Shown here one piece after another: positions 17,250 to 25,820 of a stretch of DNA of 64,000 nucleotides. Source of the stretch: Alcaligenaceae bacterium. GTDB taxonomy: Bacteria > Pseudomonadota > Gammaproteobacteria > Burkholderiales > Burkholderiaceae_B. Position numbers and translations under genes: made by a program. Location: positions 310,001 to 374,000 of the forward strand of contig JACCEP010000001.1 of assembly GCA_013416395.1 (NCBI GenBank), given 5' to 3'. The notes below the pieces were generated by a model, which worked only from the letters and a program-made list of their open reading frames with translations, did not search any database and had not been told where the DNA came from. Each line of letters starts with the position of its first letter. The first letter of the stretch is position 1.

Positions 17250-17744
17250 TCAAGATTTCTTGTTCGCCTTCTGAGCCGCCATCGACTGTTTTTTCGTTTC
17301 TAACATGGGGGCCTCCAGCTCTCGCAAATCAATGTCCTTGGACACGACCTTTGAAAACATTTCATCCTCTTCCTCTGTTATGTGGTGATTGGTAAATTCT
17401 CCAAGCACGGTAAAACGGGCGTCATATAAATCATCGCCCGGCTTCATTTTTTTCAGTAGTGCAATGAGGTCCTTCGCACTGCCGTGCTCTACCTTACCTT
17501 CGTCCAACATATCGCCAAAGGTATCCGGATCAGCCTTTCGTAGAAATGGATAAAAATGCTTCTCCTCGATTTCTGCATGCGCCGTGAGCGCCATACAGGC
17601 GTGCTGAACTATTTGATTCTTTTTCGCATCATCTTTGACTGACTTAAACTCTTTGAATAGCGTCTGGACCTCTCGATGATCATCAATGAGCATTCCAAGC
17701 ACACTTTTTTGAGCGGCAGGCGCATGTGTTTTGTTCATAGCCAT
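17250..17744 (-). CDS. Hemerythrin-like HHE domain protein, copy B
   Basis: 164 residues, colinear with the copy at 3065-3556. The expected ligands are all present: H23 (IDDH), H56 and H63 (HAEIEEKHFYP), H87 (KVEHGSAKDL) and H121 (HHITEEE). The C-terminal 25 residues are Lys/Gln-rich. HHE proteins bind a di-iron centre and take part in oxygen, NO or oxidative-stress responses in the cytoplasm. GAGGAGAAATG precedes the start (M1; M3 is an alternative). It is convergent with the epimerase gene, three bases apart. Confidence 0.85.
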   Translation of the reverse strand: MAMNKTHAPAAQKSVLGMLIDDHREVQTLFKEFKSVKDDAKKNQIVQHACMALTAHAEIEEKHFYPFLRKADPDTFGDMLDEGKVEHGSAKDLIALLKKMKPGDDLYDARFTVLGEFTNHHITEEEDEMFSKVVSKDIDLRELEAPMLETKKQSMAAQKANKKS

Positions 17745-17963
17745 TTACATTTCTCCTCGTCTATTCCACGATATGTGCTCGTGGGCGGAAGAGAATAAGC
17801 AAAAGCCGTGCCCATCTCACAAAATGTGCAGAGCCAATTGCAAGATCGCACCACACTATGGTTTACACGACTGGCCAGCCGGAACTAGGCAATAATCGCC
17901 CGCAAGCTCAATATGCAAGTAAAGCGATACAATGAGTGTGTCAAAACTTCAAACAAGGATAAC

Positions 17964-18164
17964 GTGAAGACTACGCTTTTTACGCTGCTGCAAGAACGCC
18001 TCGACGGTAAAGAGTTTATTGAAATAAAAATTTCTGAATTGGAAGCCATTGCAGGTGATGATTGGCTTTTGGAGGTAAATGAGCAAGCGCTAAAGCTGAA
18101 CATTTTCGTTGAACCACATCCTAGCGAGCCGTTATCAGTGCTTGTTGGTCGATCATGCTCGTAA
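17964..18164 (+). CDS. Small protein of unknown function
   Basis: 66 residues from GTG 17964, preceded by AAGGAT at 5-base spacing. A longer reading from ATG 17913 adds 17 residues but has no ribosome site. The sequence (LLQERLDGKEFIEIKISELEAIAGDDWLLEVNEQALKLNIF) is amphipathic with an acidic bias and no Cys or signal. It is not recognised. Its 3' end overlaps the opposite VOC gene by 12 bases. It may be a real short gene; codon use looks ordinary. Confidence 0.4.
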   Translation: MKTTLFTLLQERLDGKEFIEIKISELEAIAGDDWLLEVNEQALKLNIFVEPHPSEPLSVLVGRSCS

Positions 18165-18785
18165 ATCGACCGGGCCTTTCGGGGTATCCAGCGTCACCGT
18201 AAAATACGGATCAACCGCAGTCGCCAGCGGCATTTTGAAACCAATTTCATCCCATAAGGCCTGAAGCCTCTCTGGTTCAGGATGGCCGGCTGAGCACGCA
18301 ACCACGCTGCACGGAGCACTTGGCAAAGTACGGGCGGGGTGTGTAGCGGTGCCCCAGTCAATAAACAGCGGCGCAAAAATCCCATACTCGTTCACGGCCG
18401 CTGGCATAAGCAATTGCCAGCGTAGCGTTTCGCCAGAAGCAGTTTGGCGGCTGAGGTGCTTCACCTCTGCGGCTACCCCGACGCGTTGGTAAGCGCTCAG
18501 AATGTCAGGAAAGTGATCCGCCTGACTTTGCACAATGAAGCGATGCAGATGTGGTTGGGCCATTTGTTCGAGCACATCACGCAACCCGGTGCGCATGTCT
18601 GAAGCGGGGTTGGGGGCTATCAGTTCAAGATAGATATCGCTGATGGTGGCCACTAATTTGTTGTGCGTGCCCAAATCAGGATGAACACCACCACTGGCAA
18701 CCGGAATACCCGTCAGGTCAGTAAAGTACTGCGAAAGGCTATCAAGGTTGTTGCCAGCCAGCATGAAGTGGTCAATGTTGTACAT
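18153..18785 (-). CDS. VOC-superfamily glyoxalase-like protein
   Basis: 210 residues. The N terminus MYNIDHFMLAGNNLDSLSQYF is the first metal-binding strand of the glyoxalase-like (Glyoxalase_3) family, with its conserved His (D-H). The HPDLGTHNKLVATISDIYLELIAPNP segment carries a Glu-containing strand typical of these proteins. Members are often annotated as VOC family, of unknown substrate. Monocistronic, with the small protein gene convergent on the right. Confidence 0.75.
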   Translation of the reverse strand: MYNIDHFMLAGNNLDSLSQYFTDLTGIPVASGGVHPDLGTHNKLVATISDIYLELIAPNPASDMRTGLRDVLEQMAQPHLHRFIVQSQADHFPDILSAYQRVGVAAEVKHLSRQTASGETLRWQLLMPAAVNEYGIFAPLFIDWGTATHPARTLPSAPCSVVACSAGHPEPERLQALWDEIGFKMPLATAVDPYFTVTLDTPKGPVDLRA

Positions 18786-19053
18786 CGGCTTTTCCTTAGC
18801 TTTGTTTATTTGTGGATTTTTAGCGCAATCAATCTTGATGGGTGGGAAAAGTTATTTGTAACTGTATTTTGTTATTTTTTTGGCAAATTCCCAAGATTAT
18901 TTTATTCTAGGGCAAAGTACATAGATGGCCTGTGGGGTACATACCCAAGGGATGCCGCCATAAAGAGATAACGCACCTCATATTGAGTACCGTAGAGTAC
19001 GTGAGCAATTTCACCAAACCACATGCGGACGCACTCGTTGACGTGTGGTTTCG

Positions 19054-20307
19054 TTAATGCTGCGTTGCCAACCAACCCAACACCCCTCGACCAGCCACCC
19101 GCCCACTGGCAAAGCTAGCCGTCAGCAGATAGCCGCCTGTCGGCGCCTCCCAGTCCAGCATTTCTCCCGCGCAAAATACCCCGGGCAGTGCCTGTAGCAT
19201 CAAATGCTGATTCAACGCTTCAAACTGCACACCACCCGCAGAGCTAATGGCTTGCGCCAGGGGCCGCATACCATCGAGGCTTACGGGTAAGCGTTTGATA
19301 CCCGCCGCCAGCGCCTGCGGGTCGTTAAACACGGTTTTGGGAAGGCATTCGTGCAGAAGCGCTGTTTTAACGCCGCGCAGACCCAGGCGACTGCTTAGGT
19401 GGCTGGACCATGACCGGCTGCCGCGCGGGCGGGTGACTTCAGCCAGCACCTGCGCCGGATCGCGATCGGGCAGTAAATCAATATAGAGCGTAGCGACGCC
19501 CTCGCGCAGCAGGGTATCGCGCAGGCTCGACGACCACGCGTAAACAAGCCCACCTTCCACACCATCTGCCGTGACCATGCATTCGCCACGACGCATGTTG
19601 AAGTCGCCCTGCGGTGCCATGGCTATGGCTTTGAGCGGCTGACCTGCAAACCGCTCTGAAAAATGCCCCGACCACTTGGTAAGAAAACCGCAGTTGGCGG
19701 GGAGCAGTGGTGCGACGGCCACGCTACGCGCCTCGAGCACGCTTTGCCAGGCGCCGTCTGATCCCAGGCGCGGCCAGCTGGCCCCGCCTAAGGCCAACAC
19801 CACGGCATCCGGACGCGCACTGACCGCACCCTGCGGCGTATCAAACGACAAAGCGCCATCCTCAGACCAACCGTGCCATTTATGCCGCGTGTGAAACTGA
19901 ACACCGCTGGCACGCAGCCGATGCAGCCACGCCCGCAGCAAGGGCGCGGCTTTCATCTCTTGAGGGAACACGCGGCCGGATGAACCCACAAAGGTTTCGA
20001 CACCCAGATCCAGGGCCCACTGGCGCAATGCCGTTGCATCCAGCTGATCCAGCCAAGGCGAGACTTGCTCTGCACGATCGCCAAAACGAGTCCTGAACGT
20101 GACCGCTGGTTCACTGTGCGTTAAGTTCAAGCCACCCCGCCCAGCCAGCAGAAATTTACGGCCTACCGAAGGCATGGCATCGTACACAGCAACGTGCAAA
20201 CCCGCGTTGGCCAGCTCTTCGGCCGCCATCAGACCGGCCGGGCCAGCGCCAATTACGGCTACAGTATTAGAAGGCATGAGATCAAAATTAATGAATTGCG
20301 TAGACAT
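19054..20307 (-). CDS. TIGR03862-type flavoprotein (BaiN/HI0933-like)
   Basis: 417 residues. The FAD motif AVIGAGPAGLMAAEELANAG is followed by GRKFLLAGRGGLNLTHS, the family hallmark. The C-terminal GVFCAGEMLDWEAPTGGYLLTASFASGRVAG closes the FAD site. It is an oxidoreductase family of unknown substrate (some relatives reduce steroid-like compounds). An alternative start at 20277 (MPSNTVAVIG) removes ten N-terminal residues; neither has a clear ribosome site. Confidence 0.82.
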   Translation of the reverse strand: MSTQFINFDLMPSNTVAVIGAGPAGLMAAEELANAGLHVAVYDAMPSVGRKFLLAGRGGLNLTHSEPAVTFRTRFGDRAEQVSPWLDQLDATALRQWALDLGVETFVGSSGRVFPQEMKAAPLLRAWLHRLRASGVQFHTRHKWHGWSEDGALSFDTPQGAVSARPDAVVLALGGASWPRLGSDGAWQSVLEARSVAVAPLLPANCGFLTKWSGHFSERFAGQPLKAIAMAPQGDFNMRRGECMVTADGVEGGLVYAWSSSLRDTLLREGVATLYIDLLPDRDPAQVLAEVTRPRGSRSWSSHLSSRLGLRGVKTALLHECLPKTVFNDPQALAAGIKRLPVSLDGMRPLAQAISSAGGVQFEALNQHLMLQALPGVFCAGEMLDWEAPTGGYLLTASFASGRVAGRGVLGWLATQH

Positions 20308-20534
20308 CGTCAGAGAAATGCCACGGTATCACACGGCATGCCAAGTATGACTGCCACGCGTCAACCATCTTGGCTGGCGTGTCCAGTTAATTGTCGCTGA
20401 ACCTATGACTTTGGGCCGGAACACCAGAGCAGCTTGAGCTATATTGTGATGGTGTTTTTTTTCGCTATCGACATAGTGACTGACGCGCACGGACTCGTGC
20501 GCGACTATGCTTTCAGCCCACCGGAGCAACAGCC

Positions 20535-20699
20535 TTGCCAGTAATCGTACTTCTTCCAATCGCAGCCTGTATTTGCGCGTTTTTTGCTTTTCGCGCTGCA
20601 AAACGCGCTCGAGTAGCATGGATAGCGGCTGCCGTCGCACTGCTGCTGCTTTGGGGGTGGTACTTCTTGGCGCTGCTAAACATGAGCTTGCCGGACTGA
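20535..20699 (+). CDS. Small two-helix membrane protein (TTG start)
   Basis: 54 residues from TTG 20535 (GGAG about 9 bases upstream) to TGA 20697-20699. The frame encodes two hydrophobic helices (VIVLLPIAACICAFFAF, then a short basic turn RAAKRARVA, then WIAAAVALLLLWGWYFLALL) and ends NMSLPD. Helix-turn-helix-in-membrane proteins of this size are common and hard to name. An in-frame stop lies upstream without an ATG, so TTG is the only plausible start. Unrecognised. The basic turn between helices would lie in the cytoplasm. Confidence 0.4.
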   Translation: MPVIVLLPIAACICAFFAFRAAKRARVAWIAAAVALLLLWGWYFLALLNMSLPD

Positions 20700-20834
20700 C
20701 TCACACGTTTTCGAAATAACACCGTGCTATTTAGCGCGTACCAATCAGACAGCGAGCCGACTCAACAATGGTTGGTTCGAGACGTTTTCCGCCCCCAAGG
20801 TAGCCGCCGGGCATAGGCTTTTTTTAGGATAGAC

Positions 20835-21725
20835 ATGAGCATTCATTCGAGTTTTGCAGGCGTTTTCCCCTATCTGGCGTCTCCGATAAAGGAAAACGGA
20901 GAAGTTGATACGGAGGTCCTTCATCGCTTATGCGTTGACCTCATTGGCCATGGCGTGCACGGATTGACGCCGCTAGGATCGACAGGTGAGTTTGCGTATC
21001 TAAACCCCGATCAAAAGCGCGTCATTGTTGAAACCACTGTTGCAGCCAGCGACGGCCGCGTACCGGTCGTCGCTGGCGTTGCTGCCACGACGACTGCAGA
21101 TGCTGTGCGTCAGGCAAAAGAATACGAGCGCATGGGGTGTGATGGCATTCTCGCCATGCTGGAGGCCTATTTTCCTATAGACCAGGAGGGTGTATTTGAT
21201 TATTTCAGGCAAATTGCCAATGCGGTAGACCTGCCCATCGTCATCTATACCAACCCCAATTTTCAGCGCTCTGATCTGACTGCAGGCGTTATTGAGCGCC
21301 TGAGCCATATACCGAATACTCTCTATTTGAAGGATGCTTCAACGAACACAGGCCGGCTGTTGACCATCATGAACCTGGTTGAAGACCGCATGCGCATTTT
21401 TGCAGCGTCATCCCATGTGACGACCGCCGTCATGCTGCTGGGCGGCGCGGGCTGGATGGCTGGCCCGGCATGCATCGTACCCAGGCAAAGTGTTCAGCTT
21501 TATGAGCTGTGTCGCGACGAGCGCTGGCAGGAAGCCATGGTGCTGCAACGCGAGTTGTGGCGGGTTAATCAGGTTTTCGCGGATTATCGGCTGGCAGCTT
21601 GCATTAAAGGCGCACTGCAAATGCAGGGTTATGACATGGGTGTGCCGCTGCATCCGCAGGCGCCATTATCAGATGAAGGTGCACGGGCTGTTCGTGAGGC
21701 TTTGGTGTCGGTGGGGGCTTTGTGA
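20835..21725 (+). CDS. Dihydrodipicolinate-synthase-family aldolase/lyase
   Basis: 296 residues, a TIM-barrel class I aldolase of the DapA/NanA superfamily. Visible are PLGSTGEF (the G-S-T-G-E phosphate/carboxylate loop at about 47-53), Y138 in VIYTNP and the Schiff-base Lys166 in LYLKDAS. Members condense or split pyruvate with an aldehyde, or dehydrate sugar acids; the actual substrate is unclear, and this is not a typical DapA of lysine synthesis (the loop differs from GTTGE). AGGA precedes the ATG. Monocistronic, with a weak hairpin after it. Confidence 0.82.
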   Translation: MSIHSSFAGVFPYLASPIKENGEVDTEVLHRLCVDLIGHGVHGLTPLGSTGEFAYLNPDQKRVIVETTVAASDGRVPVVAGVAATTTADAVRQAKEYERMGCDGILAMLEAYFPIDQEGVFDYFRQIANAVDLPIVIYTNPNFQRSDLTAGVIERLSHIPNTLYLKDASTNTGRLLTIMNLVEDRMRIFAASSHVTTAVMLLGGAGWMAGPACIVPRQSVQLYELCRDERWQEAMVLQRELWRVNQVFADYRLAACIKGALQMQGYDMGVPLHPQAPLSDEGARAVREALVSVGAL

Positions 21726-21739
21726 ACTAAGAAAAGCGT

Positions 21740-21761
21740 GAACCGCGCACTTGCACGGTTC
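21740..21761 (+). terminator. Short hairpin after the aldolase gene
   Basis: GAACCG at 21740-21745 pairs with CGGTTC at 21756-21761 with further internal pairs. No T-run follows, so it is a weak terminator candidate only. Confidence 0.35.
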
Positions 21762-21795
21762 CCATCTGATTCACCAGTGCACGACCCAGAACCCA

Positions 21796-23919
21796 TCAGT
21801 TTAAAACACCCAAATCAGACTCTTCCAGCTTTTGCACCTCTCCTAATTCGAGAACAGCGTCCACTGCCCACGCCCCTGTCGGCGTCGCGATCACGGGGTT
21901 GATATCCACCGACCTAAGCCGTGACCCAGCCTGGGCGGCAAAGACGGAGAGCCGTGACAGCATTTCGGCCAATGCATTGAGATCAACGGCGCTACTGCCA
22001 CGAACGCCTTCCAGCAGTGGCAAGCTCCTTATAGACCTAATAACCTCATGCGCCTCACTGACACCGAAGGGACAACGGCGCAGAACGACGTCCTTGAATA
22101 CCTCGACGTGCACGCCACCCAGCCCGAATAAGGCCATGGGGCCAAAGATGGGGTCATTCTGAATACCCATGATGCACTCCACACCCTGTCCGATCTGCTG
22201 GGACACCAAAACACCATCTATTCGCGCATCCGGTACTGCCGTTCTTGCACGAGAAACCAGCGTTTCATAACCACTAGATACCTCTTCGACGGAACTCACA
22301 TTAAGCAACACGCCGCCAATCTCAGTTTTATGCAAGATATCGGACGAGAGGATCTTCATGACAACGGGGTAGCCAATTTGTGCGGCGGCATCTATGGCTT
22401 GCGCTGCGCTTGTGCACGCATAGTCTCGCGTAACGCTTATGCCCGCCTCGGCCAGCACACGCTTGCTCATTGCCTCGTTTTGGGTTTGCTCGGGCAAAAA
22501 AAAGTGGGGAAGATCATGGGGTAGAGATGACTCGCCGGCCGCAAATGACCGGCCCAGTCTACCCATGGCACCAAGTGCACGTACTGCACGGCCTGGGTCG
22601 TCGAAAACTAGAAAGCCGTCTTCTTCGTACCCAGCGATAACATCGTCTGGTGCCAGTACCGACAAGATATAGAGTACGTCGGGTCGCGCATTACGAATTC
22701 GGCGCAACTCAGTACGCAGACCGGGCACAATCGACGCTACGCCTCCAGCATGGCTAAAGAAAATCAGCAGTGCACTGTAGAGATCGGTTTGCACCATTTC
22801 AATGCCGAAATTACCCGTTAGCGTCATTTCATTAAGGGCTTGCGCCGTGCAATCAACAGGATTTTGTGTCGCCGCAAACGGTAACATGGCTTGCATTCGA
22901 GCACGGGCATCAGACGGGACTTCAGGTAGCGCGACACCGTACTGCTCTGCATCATCCGAAATAATGATGCCGGCCCCGCCGCTAACCGTTAGCACCCCCA
23001 ACGTGCTTTCCTGGGGATATATGCCCCGCGTTGCCACTTTCGCAATGTCCAGGGCCTCTTGCGCGCCGTTGACTCGAATAACGCCAAATTCGCGCAATAT
23101 TGCATCTATTACCGCATCGTCACCCGCCAAAGCCGCCGTGTGTGACTTTGCAGCCTGCTTGCCCAGCGCGGATCGGCCAGCTTTAAGCATGATGACGGGC
23201 TTACGGGCGGCTTTAGCCAACTGCAAGGCGGAAATAAGCTCAGGGCCGTTACGCACACCTTCGATGTAGCTGATGATGATGTCTATGCCATCATTTTCGG
23301 CCATCCAGCCGATCACCTCGGCCACCGTGATATCAACCTCATTGCCAGTCGCAACAAAAGTGGATATTCCAACCCCCTGTTCGCGAGCAGCACAAAGCAT
23401 ATGTGCTCCATAGGCACCAGACTGCGTGGCGATTCCTATGCGGCCCGGAAGAGGCCACCCCGTCTCAAGAGTGGCCGTGAACGTACCCCAAAAATTATTC
23501 TCCGCATTGAACACGCCAAGGCTATTAGGCCCCAGAACACGCATGGAGCCTGCCGCACGTGTTATCTGCTGCTGCAGAAACTCCCCTTCCTGCCCGGTTT
23601 CCGCGAAGCCCGAGCTGAAAATTACAGCATTCTTGACACCAATGGATTCAAGCTCCTTGAGCGCGGCAGGGACTTGATCCGCCGCCAGGGCCAGAATTGC
23701 CACGTCGGGGCATGCTGGCAACAACGACACGTGAGCATAAGCTCGCAGACCCTGGATCGTCTCACGCTTCGGATTGATGGGGTAAATGTCTCCGGCGAAA
23801 CGCCGCTCAAGCATGTACTTAAGGGCTCGACCGCCTATTCGATGCGGATCGTTCGATGCACCGATAATGGCCACGGATTTGGGTGCTATGAGTGAAGATA
23901 AGGAAGAGAAGTTTTTCAT
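21796..23919 (-). CDS. ADP-forming acyl-CoA synthetase (acetate-CoA ligase family)
   Basis: 707 residues, a fused alpha-beta type. The CoA-binding domain is at about 10-140 (SVAIIGASNDPHRIGG), the succinyl-CoA-ligase-like flavodoxin domains at about 150-440 with the phospho-His loop SHTAALAGDD, and the ATP-grasp domain at about 480-700 (GYPVVMKILSSDILHKTEIGGV). It activates a carboxylic acid to its CoA thioester with ATP to ADP. It is the last gene of a three-gene unit with the thiolase and DUF35 genes, divergent from two acyl-CoA dehydrogenases, so it probably activates the substrate of that beta-oxidation-like route. Confidence 0.88.
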   Translation of the reverse strand: MKNFSSLSSLIAPKSVAIIGASNDPHRIGGRALKYMLERRFAGDIYPINPKRETIQGLRAYAHVSLLPACPDVAILALAADQVPAALKELESIGVKNAVIFSSGFAETGQEGEFLQQQITRAAGSMRVLGPNSLGVFNAENNFWGTFTATLETGWPLPGRIGIATQSGAYGAHMLCAAREQGVGISTFVATGNEVDITVAEVIGWMAENDGIDIIISYIEGVRNGPELISALQLAKAARKPVIMLKAGRSALGKQAAKSHTAALAGDDAVIDAILREFGVIRVNGAQEALDIAKVATRGIYPQESTLGVLTVSGGAGIIISDDAEQYGVALPEVPSDARARMQAMLPFAATQNPVDCTAQALNEMTLTGNFGIEMVQTDLYSALLIFFSHAGGVASIVPGLRTELRRIRNARPDVLYILSVLAPDDVIAGYEEDGFLVFDDPGRAVRALGAMGRLGRSFAAGESSLPHDLPHFFLPEQTQNEAMSKRVLAEAGISVTRDYACTSAAQAIDAAAQIGYPVVMKILSSDILHKTEIGGVLLNVSSVEEVSSGYETLVSRARTAVPDARIDGVLVSQQIGQGVECIMGIQNDPIFGPMALFGLGGVHVEVFKDVVLRRCPFGVSEAHEVIRSIRSLPLLEGVRGSSAVDLNALAEMLSRLSVFAAQAGSRLRSVDINPVIATPTGAWAVDAVLELGEVQKLEESDLGVLN

Positions 23920-23957
23920 GGGGAGCGCTTAATTTTGGTTAATGTTGAGGCTGACTT

Positions 23958-25109
23958 CTACAGCGTACTAGCGGTCCCGAATAAGGTGCTTACCTGACTG
24001 GAAAGCACACCACCATTTCCATGACATAGCGCTATTTCGGGCTCTTTCAGTTGCCGCTCCCCAGCATCACCGCGTAACTGTCTGACAGCTTCAATGATTA
24101 GAAACAGCCCGTACATGCCCGGATGCATACATGAAAGACCACCTCCGTTGGTGTTTACTGCCAGCCTGCCTCCAGGCGCCAAAGCACCATCCTGCACAAA
24201 CCGTCCACCCTCACCTTTGGGGCAGAAACCTAGATCCTCAAGAAACAAGATCGTATTGATCGTGAACGCGTCGTACAGCATCAGAAGATCGACATCCGAC
24301 TGTGAAACGCCTGCCATATCAAACGCGCGCGGCCCACTTTCTGTTGCTGCAGTTACGGTGAGATTGGGCATTTCTGAAATAGATCGATGCCATTGCGCCA
24401 TGCCACCACCCAAGAAATAGACAGGTGGCTGCTTGAGATCTTTGGCACGATCTGATCGGACCATGACGATGGCACCTCCACCATCGGTGACCAGGCAGCA
24501 ATCCAGAACAGACAACGGATCCGACACCAGCCTCGCCGAGAGAACGTCATCAAGGCTCAAAGGTCCCCGTGCATATGCTTCAGGGTTAAGATTAGCCCAT
24601 GCACGAGCAGCAACCGCTACCTCGGCAAGCATTTCCCGAGTGGTGCCATATTCATACATGTGGCGAGCAGCGGCCATGGCGTAACCGTTGATGGGCATGC
24701 GAAAACGATAAGGCTCTTCTTGCCACTGTTTTTCCGCCATTGAAACCAAGCGCCCACCGGCACTGCGCTGATTCGACCCATAACAAATCAACGCAGCATT
24801 ACAAAGCCCTGCTTCCAGAGCCAGGGCTGCTTCAATCACATGCATTTCAAAGCTGGATCCGCCCACGTTAGCGCCACCCACAAAAGTCGGTTTTAGCCCT
24901 AGATATTCGCAAACTGACAAGGTAGGGAAAGCATGTGCAGAACTGGCCGAGAAAACGGCATCAATATCTTGAATGCTAAGGCCTGCATCACTTATGGCTC
25001 GTAGTGCCGCACCGCCTAAGTTCTCCATTGCACTGAAACCAGGCACGCTCCCCACATTGAAGCTGCCGATACCAGCGATCGCGACTTTTCCTCTAAGAGT
25101 ACGGGTCAT
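23958..25109 (-). CDS. Thiolase-like protein (SCP2/lipid-transfer type)
   Basis: 383 residues of the thiolase superfamily, with the C-terminal NTNGGGLSCMHPGMYGLFLIIEA segment carrying the His. At the position of the N-terminal nucleophile the sequence is NVGGSSFEMH (residues 81-90), so the catalytic Cys of true thiolases is absent. Such SCP2-type thiolases pair with DUF35 proteins and act as acyltransferases or aldolases in side-chain breakdown. It begins at the stop of the DUF35 gene (TAATG, one-base overlap). Products would be acyl-CoA chain-shortening intermediates. Confidence 0.85.
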   Translation of the reverse strand: MTRTLRGKVAIAGIGSFNVGSVPGFSAMENLGGAALRAISDAGLSIQDIDAVFSASSAHAFPTLSVCEYLGLKPTFVGGANVGGSSFEMHVIEAALALEAGLCNAALICYGSNQRSAGGRLVSMAEKQWQEEPYRFRMPINGYAMAAARHMYEYGTTREMLAEVAVAARAWANLNPEAYARGPLSLDDVLSARLVSDPLSVLDCCLVTDGGGAIVMVRSDRAKDLKQPPVYFLGGGMAQWHRSISEMPNLTVTAATESGPRAFDMAGVSQSDVDLLMLYDAFTINTILFLEDLGFCPKGEGGRFVQDGALAPGGRLAVNTNGGGLSCMHPGMYGLFLIIEAVRQLRGDAGERQLKEPEIALCHGNGGVLSSQVSTLFGTASTL

Positions 25110-25483
25110 TATTCTGCTCCTTGCAAGGGTGTGAAGACGACTGCCGGAGCATCGTTGATATCAACAATACTTGCCTGGACGGGCGTACCGATCGGCACGG
25201 TTTCCTGACCCACTATGAGCGACATCATGCGCACACCTTCTTCCAGATCGATCAGTGCGACGTTGTAGGTTTCGCTCTTACTTCTGTTGACGGTGATGGA
25301 ATAAACCGAACCACGGCCTGATGCCTCGACCCAGTCAAGGTCGGTCTCACCCGTGGACGGGATCACAAGGCGCGGATAGAAAACGTACTTTCCGGTAGCT
25401 CGCGATCTTTGGATCATGAATTTTCCTTGCTGTAGGTAAGACTTGAACTGCGCTTCAGGGCCCATAACTGGCTGCTGGTTCAT
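25109..25483 (-). CDS. DUF35 OB-fold protein lacking zinc-ribbon cysteines
   Basis: 124 residues. The C-terminal OB-fold is clear (SGRGSVYSITVNRSK through VVFTPLQ). The N-terminal rubredoxin-like zinc ribbon of the family normally has two CxxC pairs; here the four positions are S27, T30, I41 and T44, so zinc cannot be bound. The helix and arm that bind the partner thiolase remain. DUF35 proteins support thiolase partners in side-chain degradation. It is the first gene of the operon with the thiolase and acyl-CoA synthetase. Confidence 0.8.
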   Translation of the reverse strand: MNQQPVMGPEAQFKSYLQQGKFMIQRSRATGKYVFYPRLVIPSTGETDLDWVEASGRGSVYSITVNRSKSETYNVALIDLEEGVRMMSLIVGQETVPIGTPVQASIVDINDAPAVVFTPLQGAE

Positions 25484-25519
25484 CAGATGTTTCCTCTACT
25501 TTAGTAATTCAATATTTTT

Positions 25520-25536
25520 GTTCCGTACTACGAAAC
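25520..25536. promoter_or_regulatory. IclR-like palindrome, imperfect copy
   Basis: GTTCCGTACTACGAAAC matches the perfect palindrome at 25657-25673 at 15 of 17 positions and lies 37 bases before the DUF35 start. It probably overlaps or abuts that promoter. Confidence 0.5.
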
Positions 25537-25656
25537 ACAATTCTATGTGTTTTTAATTTAATTTAATAAATTTAATTTTTATGATTGCATATCACTGTAT
25601 ATCATTGATAATACTGTATCAGAATAAGTGATACTTGCTTATTTAAATACCTATAT

Positions 25657-25673
25657 GTTCCGTATTACGGAAC
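25657..25673. promoter_or_regulatory. IclR-like palindrome, perfect copy
   Basis: GTTCCGTATTACGGAAC is an 8+1+8 perfect palindrome of the type bound by many IclR-family regulators in Burkholderiales. An IclR gene lies 3.6 kb away at the end of the same locus. Binding is inferred. Confidence 0.55.
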
Positions 25674-25820
25674 AATATTCATGCTGATAAGAATCAACGG
25701 GAGATGAAGCCTCCTGCATGTCAAACCCCAAGCGCAAACGGGCAAAGGGTTCGCGCGCCTTATAGCGCAGAGACATGCAGCAATCTCTCCAGAAGATCAA
25801 CCCAACAAGGAATAACGAGT

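Larger units (their letters stand above)
25484..25820. promoter_or_regulatory. Divergent promoter region with dyads
   Basis: 337 bases, strongly AT-rich between 25540 and 25660. It holds two 17-base IclR-like palindromes (25520-25536 and 25657-25673) and a GTATCA-gaataag-TGATAC dyad at 25616-25634. It must carry promoters for the DUF35 operon (-) and the acyl-CoA dehydrogenase operon (+). No coding signal was seen. Confidence 0.6.
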
